DNA of 64,000 nt from Sporotomaculum syntrophicum (GCF_009932395.1 NZ_LSRS01000007.1:21257-85256); one strand, 5' to 3'. Positions 44,902-54,634 are shown, numbered from the stretch's first letter. Numbers and translations: made by a program. The notes: generated from the letters alone by a model not told the origin.

Positions 44902-47298
44902 TTACCTAGCGGTTTGTACCGTTATATCCCGGCCATCAGTGATAAACAGCACCGCCCCGTCCCGGTCGTTGCGCAAAACTTTAGCATCAGTGCTAGATAA
45001 TGCCTCCAACGTATCCTGGGCCGGGTGCCCAAACCGGTTGTTTTTACCCACCTGAATAACGGCATAGTCCGGCTCTACCGCACTAATAAACTTAGGCTCA
45101 AAAAAACGGCTGCCGTGATGCGGCACTTTAAGTATATCAGACTGCAGTTCCGCCCCGCTGCCCAGCAAAGCTTGCTGGGCTTCTTCTTCTATGTCTGCGG
45201 TTAATAAAAAAGACACCTGACCATAATCCAAACGCAGCACCAGTGAAACGTTATTGAGATTCTCCGCTGCACTTTCAGCTGTTTTTCCAGCGGGGGCCAG
45301 CACGGTTACCTCCACCGCTTCATCAATTTGCAAAGACTGTCCCGCTCCAACCCGGTAAACAGGTACATCAAGCGGCTCAACCAGCTCAAGTAGTTCTTCA
45401 TAGCCCGGGACACCCGAAAGCACCAGCGAACCAACGCGCAGCTTTTCCAATACTGGCGGCACACCACCGGCGTGGTCACCATGCGGGTGTGTAACAACCA
45501 GCACATCCAATTTATCCATACCTAAACGATGTAAATAAGGTACAACAATTGCATCTCCTACTCCCCGTCCCTCATCCAGGTCCCCCAAGCGTCCTCCTGC
45601 ATCAACCAGCATGGTGCGCCCTCCTGGGAAACGTACCAGTATGCTGTCGCCCTGGCCCACATCAATAAAATGCACCTGCAATTGACCGCCCGTACCACCC
45701 CAGGGCCAGATTATAATCAGCATTAACAAAATTGTAATTCCTGTAGGAACCAATCTATTCCACCGGTCTTGAGCGTTCAGCAAATATTTAGACAGGGGTA
45801 TAGCCGGTGGCGGGGCTACCCGACCGCTAATTATTTCCACCAGACCAACCAGCCCTACATACCATATGGTCACTGCATACCAGGGAGGCGCAGCTATATA
45901 AGACGACCCACCGGGCAAAAGACTTAACAGGTGCGCCAAACCAATAAATAAGTCAATCAATACCCCCGTGCCCGCGTTAATGAGCATAGCAGCAGGCAAA
46001 AAAACAAGGCCGGCAACTGAACCAACAAACCCCAGCAGCATAATCATCCCCACCAGCGGCACAAGTACTAAATTAGCCAGTGGAGCAATCGGAGTAACCA
46101 GGTTGAAATAATAAACCAGCAGGGGCAGAGTAGCTAACTGGGCGGCAATAGTCACTCCGAGTGACAAGCCAAACCAGCGTGGCCATCCCCAGCGCCCCAC
46201 CAACAACTCATTAAGCAGCGGCATCAGGTACAATATACCCCAGGTGGCGGCAAAGGACAATTGAAAGCCTATTTCATACAGAGCGGAAGGCTCAAACAAC
46301 AGAATAACCAGTGCCGCCAGAGCCAGAGCGCTAGGCCAGTCCCTTTCCCGACCTAGTTGCACCGCCATAAGCGCCAGCATAGCCATAATGCCCGACCGTA
46401 TCACCGCCGGCCCCATGCCGGTCATTACTGTATAAAACACCAGTACCACTAGCGTCAGTGCAGGCACAGCCCGGCGCGGTAGTCCAAGCCACCCGGCCAG
46501 CAGCAATACCCCGGCAACCACATAGGCCATGTGCAAGCCGCTAACGGAAAGCACATGAGAAACCCCGGTTTGAGCAAAAACATCTTTAACCGATTGGTCA
46601 ATACCGCTTTGATTACCGAACAGCAACCCGGCCAGCACCTCCGTTTGCTTTTCGCCCAATGTTTGGGACGCCACCTGAAGTAGCCTGGCTTTACTCTCCA
46701 GGGCAAGGCGCACAGCGGCATTACCTCCTACCCCAAGACATTGAACATGGTCCGGTTGAGCAACCTTCATTAAACAATAAATGCCCCGCCGCGCCAGGTA
46801 AGCCCGGTAATTAAAAGCCCCAAAATTCCCTGGCTCTTCAGGCTGGTAAAGCAAACCCTTTACCCGCAGGCGGTCACCATAACTAAACCCTGTAATGCTT
46901 TTGCTTTCATACACTCTAACCAGCGTCAACCCCTTGACGGGCACTCGCTTATCGCCTAACCAAACTGCCTCCGCTGCCAACACATAACCTGTATATCCTT
47001 TGCGCACATCGGGTTCACGGGTCACCAGACCATCAAGAGCGATAAAATGCCCGGCAAAACGCTCCGGTCCAGCCGGGTGCTGCATCCCATCAACACCGGC
47101 GGTAAACCAACCCAGCAGAATAAAGAGCGTTGCAAAAAACCAGCGGTTATCCCACTGTGCAAAAAAATAGCCTGTCAGCACAGCTATAATACAAGCCAGC
47201 GCAGACAGGATAAGTACCCCGGGAACAAAGCCCCAGATGGCGTTTAACAGAATTCCGGTTGTAAAACTTATCGTCACAACAAGCAATGGTCGATTCAT
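44902..47298 (-). CDS. comEC: DNA uptake channel protein ComEC/Rec2
   Basis: A 798-residue polytopic membrane protein for single-stranded DNA import in natural transformation. It has an N-terminal DUF4131 region (residues ~1-180), the competence membrane core (~215-500, GLLFGNQSGIDQ and SVSGLHMAYV) and a C-terminal metallo-beta-lactamase domain with THPHGDHAGG (~605-614). All parts appear intact. It is downstream of comEA. Natural competence is possible but not shown by this window alone. Confidence 0.94.
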   Translation of the reverse strand: MNRPLLVVTISFTTGILLNAIWGFVPGVLILSALACIIAVLTGYFFAQWDNRWFFATLFILLGWFTAGVDGMQHPAGPERFAGHFIALDGLVTREPDVRKGYTGYVLAAEAVWLGDKRVPVKGLTLVRVYESKSITGFSYGDRLRVKGLLYQPEEPGNFGAFNYRAYLARRGIYCLMKVAQPDHVQCLGVGGNAAVRLALESKARLLQVASQTLGEKQTEVLAGLLFGNQSGIDQSVKDVFAQTGVSHVLSVSGLHMAYVVAGVLLLAGWLGLPRRAVPALTLVVLVFYTVMTGMGPAVIRSGIMAMLALMAVQLGRERDWPSALALAALVILLFEPSALYEIGFQLSFAATWGILYLMPLLNELLVGRWGWPRWFGLSLGVTIAAQLATLPLLVYYFNLVTPIAPLANLVLVPLVGMIMLLGFVGSVAGLVFLPAAMLINAGTGVLIDLFIGLAHLLSLLPGGSSYIAAPPWYAVTIWYVGLVGLVEIISGRVAPPPAIPLSKYLLNAQDRWNRLVPTGITILLMLIIIWPWGGTGGQLQVHFIDVGQGDSILVRFPGGRTMLVDAGGRLGDLDEGRGVGDAIVVPYLHRLGMDKLDVLVVTHPHGDHAGGVPPVLEKLRVGSLVLSGVPGYEELLELVEPLDVPVYRVGAGQSLQIDEAVEVTVLAPAGKTAESAAENLNNVSLVLRLDYGQVSFLLTADIEEEAQQALLGSGAELQSDILKVPHHGSRFFEPKFISAVEPDYAVIQVGKNNRFGHPAQDTLEALSSTDAKVLRNDRDGAVLFITDGRDITVQTAR

Positions 47299-47386
47299 AA
47301 CGTTTTCCTTTCAAATCCGCCCCATTTTGGTTGTGGATCATACCAAGGAAATAATTGTAGCATAGGAGGAATAGAGCCCTTATAGT

Positions 47387-48061
47387 TTAATTGACACAAA
47401 TCAAGCTTTTGAGTTGTTCAAAGCGTTTTTCACCAATGCCGGATACGTTTTGAATGTCTTCAATAAGCAAAAAAGGACCTTTCTGAGTGCGGTAATCAAT
47501 AATCCTTTGAGCCAGTGCTGGACCAATCCCAGGCAATTGCTCCAGCTGGGCCATTGATGCGGTATTGATATTAATACCGCCGGCAGAAACGCCGCCGCTA
47601 ATACCAGACCCTGAAGCCCCTTCGGCAGTTATCCCACCAGGTACCGCGCCGGGCAATTGCTGCCGACTTATCTGTTCCAGGCTGTAAATGGTAATTTGCG
47701 TCCCATCCTGCAGCGCAGCCGCTAAATTCAGGTAGTCCAGTGCTGAATTTTCAGTAGGGCAAGCCATATTCACTGCATCCACCACCCGAGAACCTGCTGG
47801 CAGGCGATATACACCAGGTTTCTGCACCTCTCCGGCCACATGGACAACAACCTGCATATTTTGCTCAGTTGTAGGATTATTACCCTGCTTAGACCCCGAC
47901 ATGATACCGTCATTCATAGTTTCGGTTGTGCCGGCCACCAGCGGATCCGCCACTAGAGGTACGTCAGCTTGCATGCTTGCATACTTATGCCCCGCGCCAA
48001 ACATGATTACAGATGCCAAAATTAACAGCGCGAGTTGGTGCCTCTTCTCCAATTGAAACAT
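47387..48061 (-). CDS. comEA: Competence DNA-binding receptor ComEA
   Basis: A 224-residue ComEA with one N-terminal membrane helix (residues ~8-25), an SLBB-type domain (~75-140, VVHVAGEVQKPGVYRLPAGS) and a C-terminal helix-hairpin-helix DNA-binding domain (~163-224, ININTASMAQLEQLPGIG). It hands DNA to ComEC, encoded 88 bases downstream. ATG at 48061 is preferred. The GTG at 48076 is within a GGTGGTGG purine run. Confidence 0.93.
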   Translation of the reverse strand: MFQLEKRHQLALLILASVIMFGAGHKYASMQADVPLVADPLVAGTTETMNDGIMSGSKQGNNPTTEQNMQVVVHVAGEVQKPGVYRLPAGSRVVDAVNMACPTENSALDYLNLAAALQDGTQITIYSLEQISRQQLPGAVPGGITAEGASGSGISGGVSAGGININTASMAQLEQLPGIGPALAQRIIDYRTQKGPFLLIEDIQNVSGIGEKRFEQLKSLICVN

Positions 48062-48424
48062 AAAAACCACCACCACATGTAAATTTCAACAGGAAATTTC
48101 CACCTATCGTGGCAAGAATCCTCCTATTAGTTACTTTCTTACACCAACACTCATTTTTCGATAAATTCCATACTTCTGAATACCCCAGTTCCAGTTGCAC
48201 CAATTTCGTTGGTCAACTAAATAAATTTATAAGGTATTATTTTTATAAAACCTTATTATTTAAGTGCTAAAACAAGCTTATCTATAATTGTATAGTATAT
48301 TGTTCAGTCATGACCAGCTGATGCAAGTTCCGCCGTTTACATATTACAATGTTTACCTGACGCAGCCAAACAACCCTTACTAGTTGGCGCACTGAGCAAA
48401 GCCCTATCCGTATAATAAAAAAAT
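48062..48424. other. Intergenic region upstream of comEA
   Basis: About 360 bases without a supportable gene. An AT-rich imperfect hairpin near 48230-48260 is the only visible structure. Confidence 0.45.
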
Positions 48425-48456
48425 GAAGCACGGGGCATTAATCATCCCCGTGCTTC
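48425..48456 (-). terminator. Terminator overlapping the 3' end of the YueI-like gene
   Basis: An 11-bp stem (GAAGCACGGGG/CCCCGTGCTTC) is followed on the minus strand by ATTTTTTTATT. The stop codon of the YueI-like gene lies in its loop. Confidence 0.85.
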
Positions 48457-49043
48457 CCATCGCAAGCAACGCAATGGTCTCCCCAGAAGCGGTCGGCTAA
48501 AGTCAACTTACTGTAGTTAATGGCTTCGCTGGGAGCTGTGCCGGTAATCTTTTCATAGCACTTGTCACACACCTTTTTTCCCGCAGCACTTACCAACGCT
48601 GCCGGTACTCCCAGCCGTTCAAGTCTTGTTTTTCTGTCTGGAACAAAAATATCGGCTACATCCACAGTGTCGCTACTTACTATAACCAATCCGGTATCGC
48701 CTGTCATAGCCGGGTCGTGAATAACAGTACAAATTTTGCCTACCTGCTCAGCTAACTCGCGGTACTTTTCCGCTGAGCGGTAATTGATATCACCGCTGAT
48801 GATCATTTTAGCTGCCCGAGGATCCTTTAAGGACTCCAATATTTCCGGGTATACTGCCGGTTCTGCAACCTGCTTTTTACTCAATAACCGTATAACACGT
48901 TCCCTAAATTCGCCTAAATATCGGTTCTTTTCATCACGCTTAATTTCCGGAGCACCATGCATACCCATCGCTAAAGCCTGAGCTAGGGAATCTTTATTAA
49001 CCCATGATTTTATTTCATCTCTTTGTAGGTCGCTTGCCATCAT
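48438..49043 (-). CDS. YueI family protein (DUF1694)
   Basis: A 201-residue protein with the DUF1694/YueI core: NRYLGEFRERVIRLLSKKQV, then a cycle of GDINYRSAEKYRELAEQVG and DTGLVIVSSDTVDVADI. A C-terminal extension carries two CxxC-type pairs (CDKCYEK and CVACDGK), which could bind a metal and are not typical of Bacillus YueI. Function is unknown. ATG at 49043 follows GGAAGG. The frame continues to 49085 without a site. Confidence 0.8.
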   Translation of the reverse strand: MMASDLQRDEIKSWVNKDSLAQALAMGMHGAPEIKRDEKNRYLGEFRERVIRLLSKKQVAEPAVYPEILESLKDPRAAKMIISGDINYRSAEKYRELAEQVGKICTVIHDPAMTGDTGLVIVSSDTVDVADIFVPDRKTRLERLGVPAALVSAAGKKVCDKCYEKITGTAPSEAINYSKLTLADRFWGDHCVACDGKHGDD

Positions 49044-49546
49044 AAACCTTCCTTCATTTGACACATCTGTTTTCGTTTTCAACATACGCGAAAGTTAATA
49101 CTAATTATGCTAGTATTTACAGAAAGAAAGTTTTTATGATGAAGCTCGACTTTCCTGGCCAAGAACCTCTTTAAACACCTTGTACTGAACTATAACGGTA
49201 TGCTGGCTACGAACGGCATACTGTTTACCCGTGTGGAAGATAGGATAGATTAACTGAGAAAAAATCAGACCCGATACTAAAGCCGTTACTTTTGTTATTT
49301 ATGGGGGTGAATGCGTGCTGAAAAGAAAGTAAATTCTGTGACAACTTTGGGAGCGAACTATGTAACAGCGGAAGGTAATAGGCCTGATAGAAAGACCGAT
49401 GCTGGGTCAGGGAGGGAGGCGAGCAATCGTTTTACTGGATCCCGAATGAACTGATGACTTCTTACCTTACAAAGTTAGCTAAACCTTACAGATATAGTCT
49501 GGTTATCAAGTAAACGTTCAAACTATGAATTAACCATGGGGCAGTG
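49044..49546. other. Gap with small ORF remnants
   Basis: No established gene. Two protein-like plus-strand readings are visible. One is around 49155-49250 (FLAKNLFKHLVLNYNGMLA and more, with stops before it). The other is a 47-codon frame at 49311-49454 starting ATG after GGGGGTGA (VNSVTTLGANYVTAEGNRPD). They look like debris of an inserted element. Confidence 0.4.
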
Positions 49547-50083
49547 CTAATAATCCGGGTTTTCAATTTCTCCCAGGAAATATCTAACCCGGTCACGATA
49601 ACGCCGCGCCATCTTACCAAAATTATCTATATCTTCCGGAGTTAATTCGCGCACCACTCTGGCTGGAGAACCCATCACCAGTGAATGCGGCGGAATCTCT
49701 TTGCCCCCTAATACGAGCGAACCTGCACCAACGACACTGTGTTCACCGATTACAGCACCGGACAGCACGATTGCTCCCATACCAATCATGGCGCCATCCC
49801 TAACGTGACACCCATGCAAAGTAGCGTGATGCGCAACCGTAACATTATCGCCAATAATCAGCGGCGAGCCACCATCCTCATGTAAAACCGCACCATCCTG
49901 GATATTAGTGCCACTACCTATGCGCACCTCATCTGCATCGCCACGAATTACCACATTATACCAGATACTAGAATACGCGCCTATAACCACCCGCCCAATA
50001 ATACGGGCTCCCGGGGCTACGAAAACTGTTTGGTCCAATACTGGCAGTTTATCCCCATAACTAATAATATTTATGTCAGTCAT
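49547..50083 (-). CDS. Gamma-class carbonic anhydrase family protein
   Basis: A 178-residue left-handed beta-helix (hexapeptide repeat) protein of the gamma-carbonic anhydrase/YrdA family. Metal-binding histidines are visible in VTVAHHATLHGCHV (residues ~82-95), and the helix runs through IIGRVVIGAYSSIWYN. Whether it hydrates CO2 or serves another role is not known for this subgroup. Confidence 0.9.
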   Translation of the reverse strand: MTDINIISYGDKLPVLDQTVFVAPGARIIGRVVIGAYSSIWYNVVIRGDADEVRIGSGTNIQDGAVLHEDGGSPLIIGDNVTVAHHATLHGCHVRDGAMIGMGAIVLSGAVIGEHSVVGAGSLVLGGKEIPPHSLVMGSPARVVRELTPEDIDNFGKMARRYRDRVRYFLGEIENPDY

Positions 50084-50184
50084 ATCATAACCTCCAAGAT
50101 TATTGCGGTTTCCTTTTAGTATTACTTTACAAAACTAGATCAAACAACACATATAACGCGCTACAGACAAATATAATGGTAGTT

Positions 50185-51132
50185 TTAATCAACTGAAGCA
50201 ACCTCATCAAAAATGCGCCTAAATATTTCTTGTACCGGTAATATTTCTTTGATTTGAGCCACGTTTTTCCCACAAAAAACAACACCTTTGTCTACCTGCC
50301 CTGTACGTGAATTCTCCAAAGCATCCATGATGCAGTACTTCTTTGAACATTCCTTGAGGCATTTGTAGCAATTTTCCGGCTTGGGCTGTTTATCCTGCAG
50401 CAGCAAATCAACAAACTTGTTACGCAGTGCCCGCCCGGGCATACCTACAGGACTTTCTATTTGCACTACATCTTCAGGACTGGCCTTGAGATACATTTCC
50501 TTAAAGGCATCAGCCACGGTACATTCCTCACTGAGCACAAACCGGGTGGCCATTTGCACACCGTTGGCACCCAACTTAAACATGCGGGCTGCCCCAAAAC
50601 CGTCCACGATACCGCCCGCGGCAATTACTGGAATTTTTACAACCTTTCTAATCTCCGGTAATATATCGCTTATCGAACGCTGAGTGCCCAAGTGTCCGCC
50701 GGCTTCGGTGCCTTCAGCTACCACCGCTGCTGCGCCGCACTTTTGGGCAATTGCAGCCAGTTTACCTGAAGAGACAATAGAAACTATAGGCACCCCGGCC
50801 TCCCGCCCCCAACCGAATATATCCCGGGAAAAACCAGCGCCTGTAAACACCACATCTATTTTTTCTTCCAAAGCCGTGTATACCTGGGTGGCAAACTCCC
50901 GCACAGCAAACATGATATTAATTCCTATAATCCCCGAGGACAAACGACGGGCCTGCCTGATTTCCTCCCTCAACTGATCAGTGCTCATTACGGTAGCCGC
51001 AATAACACCAATACCGCCGGCGTTGGCAACAGCAGCGGCTAACGGGGCGGTAGACACCCGTACCGCCATCCCCCCCTGGACAATTGGATATTTAGGCCTT
51101 AAATGGCCAATTTTTAGCTCTGGTAATTGCAA
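50185..51132 (-). CDS. Nitronate monooxygenase / enoyl reductase II-like flavoprotein
   Basis: A 315-residue TIM-barrel flavoprotein of the NMO/FabK family. The start PIVQGGMAVRVSTAPLAAAV, the FMN phosphate-binding region PVIAAGGIVDGFGAARMFKL and VVAEGTEAGGHLG are typical. The C-terminus carries a cysteine cluster (CYKCLKECSKKYC), seen in clostridial homologues. Without fatty-acid genes nearby, NMO-like or 2-nitropropane dioxygenase-like is a safer label than FabK. TTG start at 51132. Confidence 0.85.
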   Translation of the reverse strand: MQLPELKIGHLRPKYPIVQGGMAVRVSTAPLAAAVANAGGIGVIAATVMSTDQLREEIRQARRLSSGIIGINIMFAVREFATQVYTALEEKIDVVFTGAGFSRDIFGWGREAGVPIVSIVSSGKLAAIAQKCGAAAVVAEGTEAGGHLGTQRSISDILPEIRKVVKIPVIAAGGIVDGFGAARMFKLGANGVQMATRFVLSEECTVADAFKEMYLKASPEDVVQIESPVGMPGRALRNKFVDLLLQDKQPKPENCYKCLKECSKKYCIMDALENSRTGQVDKGVVFCGKNVAQIKEILPVQEIFRRIFDEVASVD

Positions 51133-51613
51133 AATCTACTACTCCCTTCTTTTGCCCTAACAAAAATGTATAGCTATATCACCAATGAATAAGCTACTTA
51201 TAATCCACCAGATTTTATAAGAGAATTTAATTACATAAATATGCCATTATAAATTCCTTATATATATAGTTTATCGTAATCTATTATAATATAATCTGCA
51301 ATACACGCCATATTAAATATTTCTTTACATAATTTGTTAAACTTAAAAACAAGAAGAAAAGACTCTTCTAGCAAAATAGCCAGAATATTAGCAAAGTCAA
51401 CTTGTTAATAAATGATGCAGACAATTTATCTATGCACAACTCATTGACAGCTTTAAGTTATTCCAGCTTTTATTTGGCAATTATTCCGCAGTTTGCATTA
51501 GCACCATCATAATTATTACCCTCTTGATAAAGAACTTTTCCCATAACTTATCATATACTTTGAGTAGTAAACAGCACCAGATAGAGAGTTGACTAAATTG
51601 GAGGGAAAATATT
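51133..51613. other. AT-rich divergent intergenic region
   Basis: About 480 bases, very AT-rich, between a minus-strand and a plus-strand gene. It probably holds both promoters. I see no gene and no specific operator. Confidence 0.45.
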
Positions 51614-52450
51614 TTGTCTGTCCAAGCATTGTTCGAATGGGTAATAAGATTAGCGGCATTCGGCATGATCATCAGCGGTTTGTTACTTGCGTACATTTAC
51701 TTCCAGGTAAACTGCCCAAAAATTAAACGGGTAGATATAGACTCCTCAAAAATACCGTCCGAAACTAAAATCTCCATCTTACAAATATCGGATTTTCACA
51801 ACTGGCATCCAACTAACCAGCACATAAAATTACTTGCGCAGATCAAACAATTAAATCCTGACCTAATTGTTATTACAGGGGATTTTGTCGACCGAAAAAC
51901 CACTAATTTTGCTAACGTATTTTCCTTAGCCCGGGAACTTGTCCAAATAAACCCGCACACATATTTTGTAATTGGCAACCATGAAATTGCTAACCGCAGG
52001 ACTCCACAATTATTAAGCGGGCTGACTAACCGCGGGGTTCGGGTTTTAAAAAATGAACACGTAGTCTGGTCCACTGACCGCCTTGCCATAAATATTTATG
52101 GCATCGATTATCCCGGCAAGAAACACACCAACTTAGACAGGGCTACTCAAGATATCGATACAGAACAGTTTACTGTGCTGCTGAGTCATGCACCGGCTGT
52201 TATTAAAACGCCAGTCGTTTCCAAAGCAGACCTAGTGTTATGCGGCCACACTCATGGAGGCCAGGTACGCTTACCCTTCATAGGAGCTATAGTTGCTTCA
52301 GGCCAGGGCTTTTTGCCTGCTTACGACAAAGGTATTTATCATATTGGCCACACTACTTTATATATTGACAGCGGTCTTGGCACCAGTTTGCTGCCAATCA
52401 GGTTTTTAAACCGCTGTCAAATCAGTTTCATCACCATAACAGGAAAGTAA
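51614..52450 (+). CDS. Membrane-anchored metallophosphoesterase (YkuE/YaeI type)
   Basis: A 278-residue protein with an N-terminal membrane helix (residues ~8-30) followed by a calcineurin-like phosphoesterase domain. The metal-binding motifs appear in order: QISDFHNWHP, VITGDFVD, GNHE and CGHTHGGQVRLP. The first motif has DFHN, an acceptable variant of DxH. YkuE-type enzymes act on lipid or cell-wall phosphates. The substrate here is unknown. TTG start after GGAGGG. Confidence 0.9.
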   Translation: MSVQALFEWVIRLAAFGMIISGLLLAYIYFQVNCPKIKRVDIDSSKIPSETKISILQISDFHNWHPTNQHIKLLAQIKQLNPDLIVITGDFVDRKTTNFANVFSLARELVQINPHTYFVIGNHEIANRRTPQLLSGLTNRGVRVLKNEHVVWSTDRLAINIYGIDYPGKKHTNLDRATQDIDTEQFTVLLSHAPAVIKTPVVSKADLVLCGHTHGGQVRLPFIGAIVASGQGFLPAYDKGIYHIGHTTLYIDSGLGTSLLPIRFLNRCQISFITITGK

Positions 52451-52756
52451 AATGTCTATCCCTCTACGGGCTTTGCCATGTCCGTGCACAACTTAAAGCA
52501 TATCACAGGTACTGAAAATCGGAAAGCCTAAATCTAACTTCCGTTTTCTTAAATAACCACGCAACCTGTCAAATTACTCCATATGATTTGGCTTAAAGGA
52601 AACATGCAGATCATTAGCTAATGCTCCGTGTGCTTAGCTACTGTTATTGCACCTTGCTGGCATCTTTACTATAATAGGCATATGCTTGGCAATCTTTAGA
52701 ATATTTATGCTTCAATAAGAACAAGCTTTAGAAAATATTCTACGAGGTGGACGGCG
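52451..52756. other. Intergenic region
   Basis: About 300 bases between two plus-strand genes. No gene or clear regulatory element was recognised. Confidence 0.45.
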
Positions 52757-53413
52757 TTGATAATTAAATTTAGAGATCCTTTCAGTGGTTTGTCCCATTT
52801 AGCAGGTGCAATTTTATCAGTTGTAGCACTGGTGGCACTAGTCTATAAATCGGTATTGAAAGGAGATATATCGCATGTTGTTGCATTTTCTATATTTGGT
52901 GCCAGTTTGGTCCTGCTATATACCACCAGCGCTTTATACCACCTGCTCCCTTTATCTGAAAAGGGTGTGTTCTTTTTGCGGCGCATAGACCATATGATGA
53001 TCTTTGTTTTAATTGCTGGTACTTATACACCTGTTTGTTTAATCGCCCTGCAGGGGATCTGGGGCTATTCTTTTTTAGCCGGCGTTTGGGTGCTAGCCGT
53101 TGCAGGCATTTTAATCAAAATATTCTGGATGGACGCTCCACGATGGTTCTCAACATTATTGTACGTTTTTATGGGGTGGCTCATTGTTTTTGCTTTTTGG
53201 CCATTACTTCAAGCTGTTTCGCTGGGCGGGATTGCCTGGCTGGCACTGGGTGGACTTTTTTACACTATCGGAGCGATTTTTTACGGTACCAAGTGGCCGC
53301 CCAACATTATCCCAGGCTGGTTTGGCTTTCATGAGATTTTTCATGTGTTTATTTTGGCTGGAAGCTTCAGCCATTTCTGGTTGATGTCCAGTTACATCAT
53401 GAATATAAAATAG
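52757..53413 (+). CDS. Hemolysin III family (PAQR) membrane protein
   Basis: A 218-residue seven-helix membrane protein of the YqfA/HlyIII branch of PAQR receptors. The conserved residues are visible: SALYHLLP, RRIDHMMIFVLIAGTYTPV and FHEIFHVFILAGSFSHF, with the histidines that coordinate zinc. A haemolytic role is not implied. Such proteins are widespread in non-pathogens, and some influence membrane lipid homeostasis. TTG start at 52757 after ACGAGGTGG. Confidence 0.92.
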   Translation: MIIKFRDPFSGLSHLAGAILSVVALVALVYKSVLKGDISHVVAFSIFGASLVLLYTTSALYHLLPLSEKGVFFLRRIDHMMIFVLIAGTYTPVCLIALQGIWGYSFLAGVWVLAVAGILIKIFWMDAPRWFSTLLYVFMGWLIVFAFWPLLQAVSLGGIAWLALGGLFYTIGAIFYGTKWPPNIIPGWFGFHEIFHVFILAGSFSHFWLMSSYIMNIK

Positions 53414-53470
53414 GCAGGCCAATCGACTACCTATTTTCACAAAAGTTTAGCACCGCTGATGGCTTTCACT

Positions 53471-54235
53471 TTACTTATTCACCCCGGTGTAGATAAATAC
53501 AGCGTCCCTCAAAAATGCTGCTGCACCTGGCTGTATTCTATCATAATAAGCTGTAAATCTTTCATCATCCACATACATCTGAGCAACACCGGCGTGTGCT
53601 TCTTTAGTATAACTATCCCAATAATAACTCAGCCACTGCCGATGCAAATCAGCAGTTTGCTGGGCAAGCTCACCAGCCGGGTCACCGGTAGCTAATGCTG
53701 ATTTAAGTGCAGCCAGCACGCTAGAACCTAGTTTTTCCACCTCAGCAAACTGCTCCTCAGTCATGTTTTTTAATTTTTGGTAGGATTTATTTACCTGTTC
53801 ATCACCATACTTCGCTCTAATTTCCTGGCCATATTTTTTTTCGTTATCATCAAGCATTTGCTGTTTAAAGCCCTCGAATTTTTCTTTGTCCGTCATGGAA
53901 ATCCTCCCTTCTGCCCAAGCAAGTGTTTTATCGACATTAGCAATTAACACATTTAATTGTTTCCTCTTTTTGAGCAGTTGTTCACGATGCTCCCGCAATG
54001 CTTTAACCTGACTGAAATCTGGAGCGCCAACAATATTACTAATTTTCTCCAAACCAACGCCAAGCTCTCGATAAAAAAGGATCTGCTGTAAACGTTCAAT
54101 TTCCTTTTGACCATAAATGCGGTAACCAGATGCATTAATCCTGGCTGGTTTTAAAAGTCCGATTTCATCATAATACCTCAAAGTCCTGGCGCTAATTCCC
54201 GCTAATTTGGCTAATCCTTGCACGGTATACTCCAT
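53471..54235 (-). CDS. MerR-family regulator with TipAS drug-binding domain
   Basis: A 254-residue regulator with an N-terminal MerR DNA-binding domain (YTVQGLAKLAGISARTLRYY, residues ~3-22), a dimerisation coiled coil (~75-120) and a C-terminal TipAS domain (~135-250). That domain binds thiopeptide-type antibiotics in TipA. ATG at 54235 was chosen as the family start. The upstream MerR operator at 54266-54286 indicates autoregulation. Confidence 0.9.
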   Translation of the reverse strand: MEYTVQGLAKLAGISARTLRYYDEIGLLKPARINASGYRIYGQKEIERLQQILFYRELGVGLEKISNIVGAPDFSQVKALREHREQLLKKRKQLNVLIANVDKTLAWAEGRISMTDKEKFEGFKQQMLDDNEKKYGQEIRAKYGDEQVNKSYQKLKNMTEEQFAEVEKLGSSVLAALKSALATGDPAGELAQQTADLHRQWLSYYWDSYTKEAHAGVAQMYVDDERFTAYYDRIQPGAAAFLRDAVFIYTGVNK

Positions 54236-54260
54236 ATTCATCATCCCCCGACAAGATAAA

Positions 54261-54292
54261 CATACACCTTAACGCTGCGTCAAGGTCAATGA
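54261..54292 (-). promoter_or_regulatory. MerR-type promoter and operator of the TipA-like gene
   Basis: A 21-bp near-palindrome at 54266-54286 (ACCTTGACGCAGCGTTAAGGT on the minus strand is its reading) lies within a promoter TTGACC-N19-TATGTT. The long 19-base spacer with the dyad inside it is the hallmark of MerR-activated promoters. Confidence 0.7.
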
Positions 54293-54397
54293 ATTAATTA
54301 ACTTAAGATAGCAATATTTATGTTAACTAAGAAAACCAATGGTGATTAGCTTTTACCTTTAACAAATCTCATATTTGTGGTATATTTAATAGGTTAT

Positions 54398-54473
54398 CGC
54401 GGGATGGAGCAGCTGGCAGCTCGTCGGGCTCATAACCCGAAGGTCGAAGGTTCAAATCCTTCTCCCGCAACCA
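54398..54473 (+). tRNA. Initiator tRNA-fMet (CAT)
   Basis: A 76-base tRNA with an encoded CCA end. Anticodon CAT lies in the loop of GGGCTCATAACCC, whose three consecutive G-C pairs are typical of initiator tRNAs. The acceptor stem pairs 2-7 (GCGGGA with TCCCGC), while C1 faces A72, the unpaired first position characteristic of bacterial initiators. The T arm GAAGGTTCAAATCCTTC is standard. Confidence 0.96.
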
Positions 54474-54477
54474 GATT

Positions 54478-54519
54478 AGCAGGGTCCCTCTTATAGCAAG
54501 AGGGACCCTGCTTTTTTTG
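54478..54519 (+). terminator. Terminator of the tRNA-fMet gene
   Basis: A perfect 15-bp stem (AGCAGGGTCCCTCTT/AAGAGGGACCCTGCT) with a five-base loop and a run of seven T, four bases after the tRNA. Confidence 0.95.
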
Positions 54520-54634
54520 TACTCTTCAGATCACCTGAAAATTAATCCCGTCACTTGCAGTTATGCTTCAATATTTTTTAACTAATGCACACGCCTCAAT
54601 CACCGGTTTTTTTGCACTGGTCATACCCCTTTGC

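Noticed and set aside
52757-53413. Hemolysin III gene as a virulence factor.
   Set aside because: The name is historical. PAQR/HlyIII proteins are housekeeping membrane proteins in many non-pathogens.
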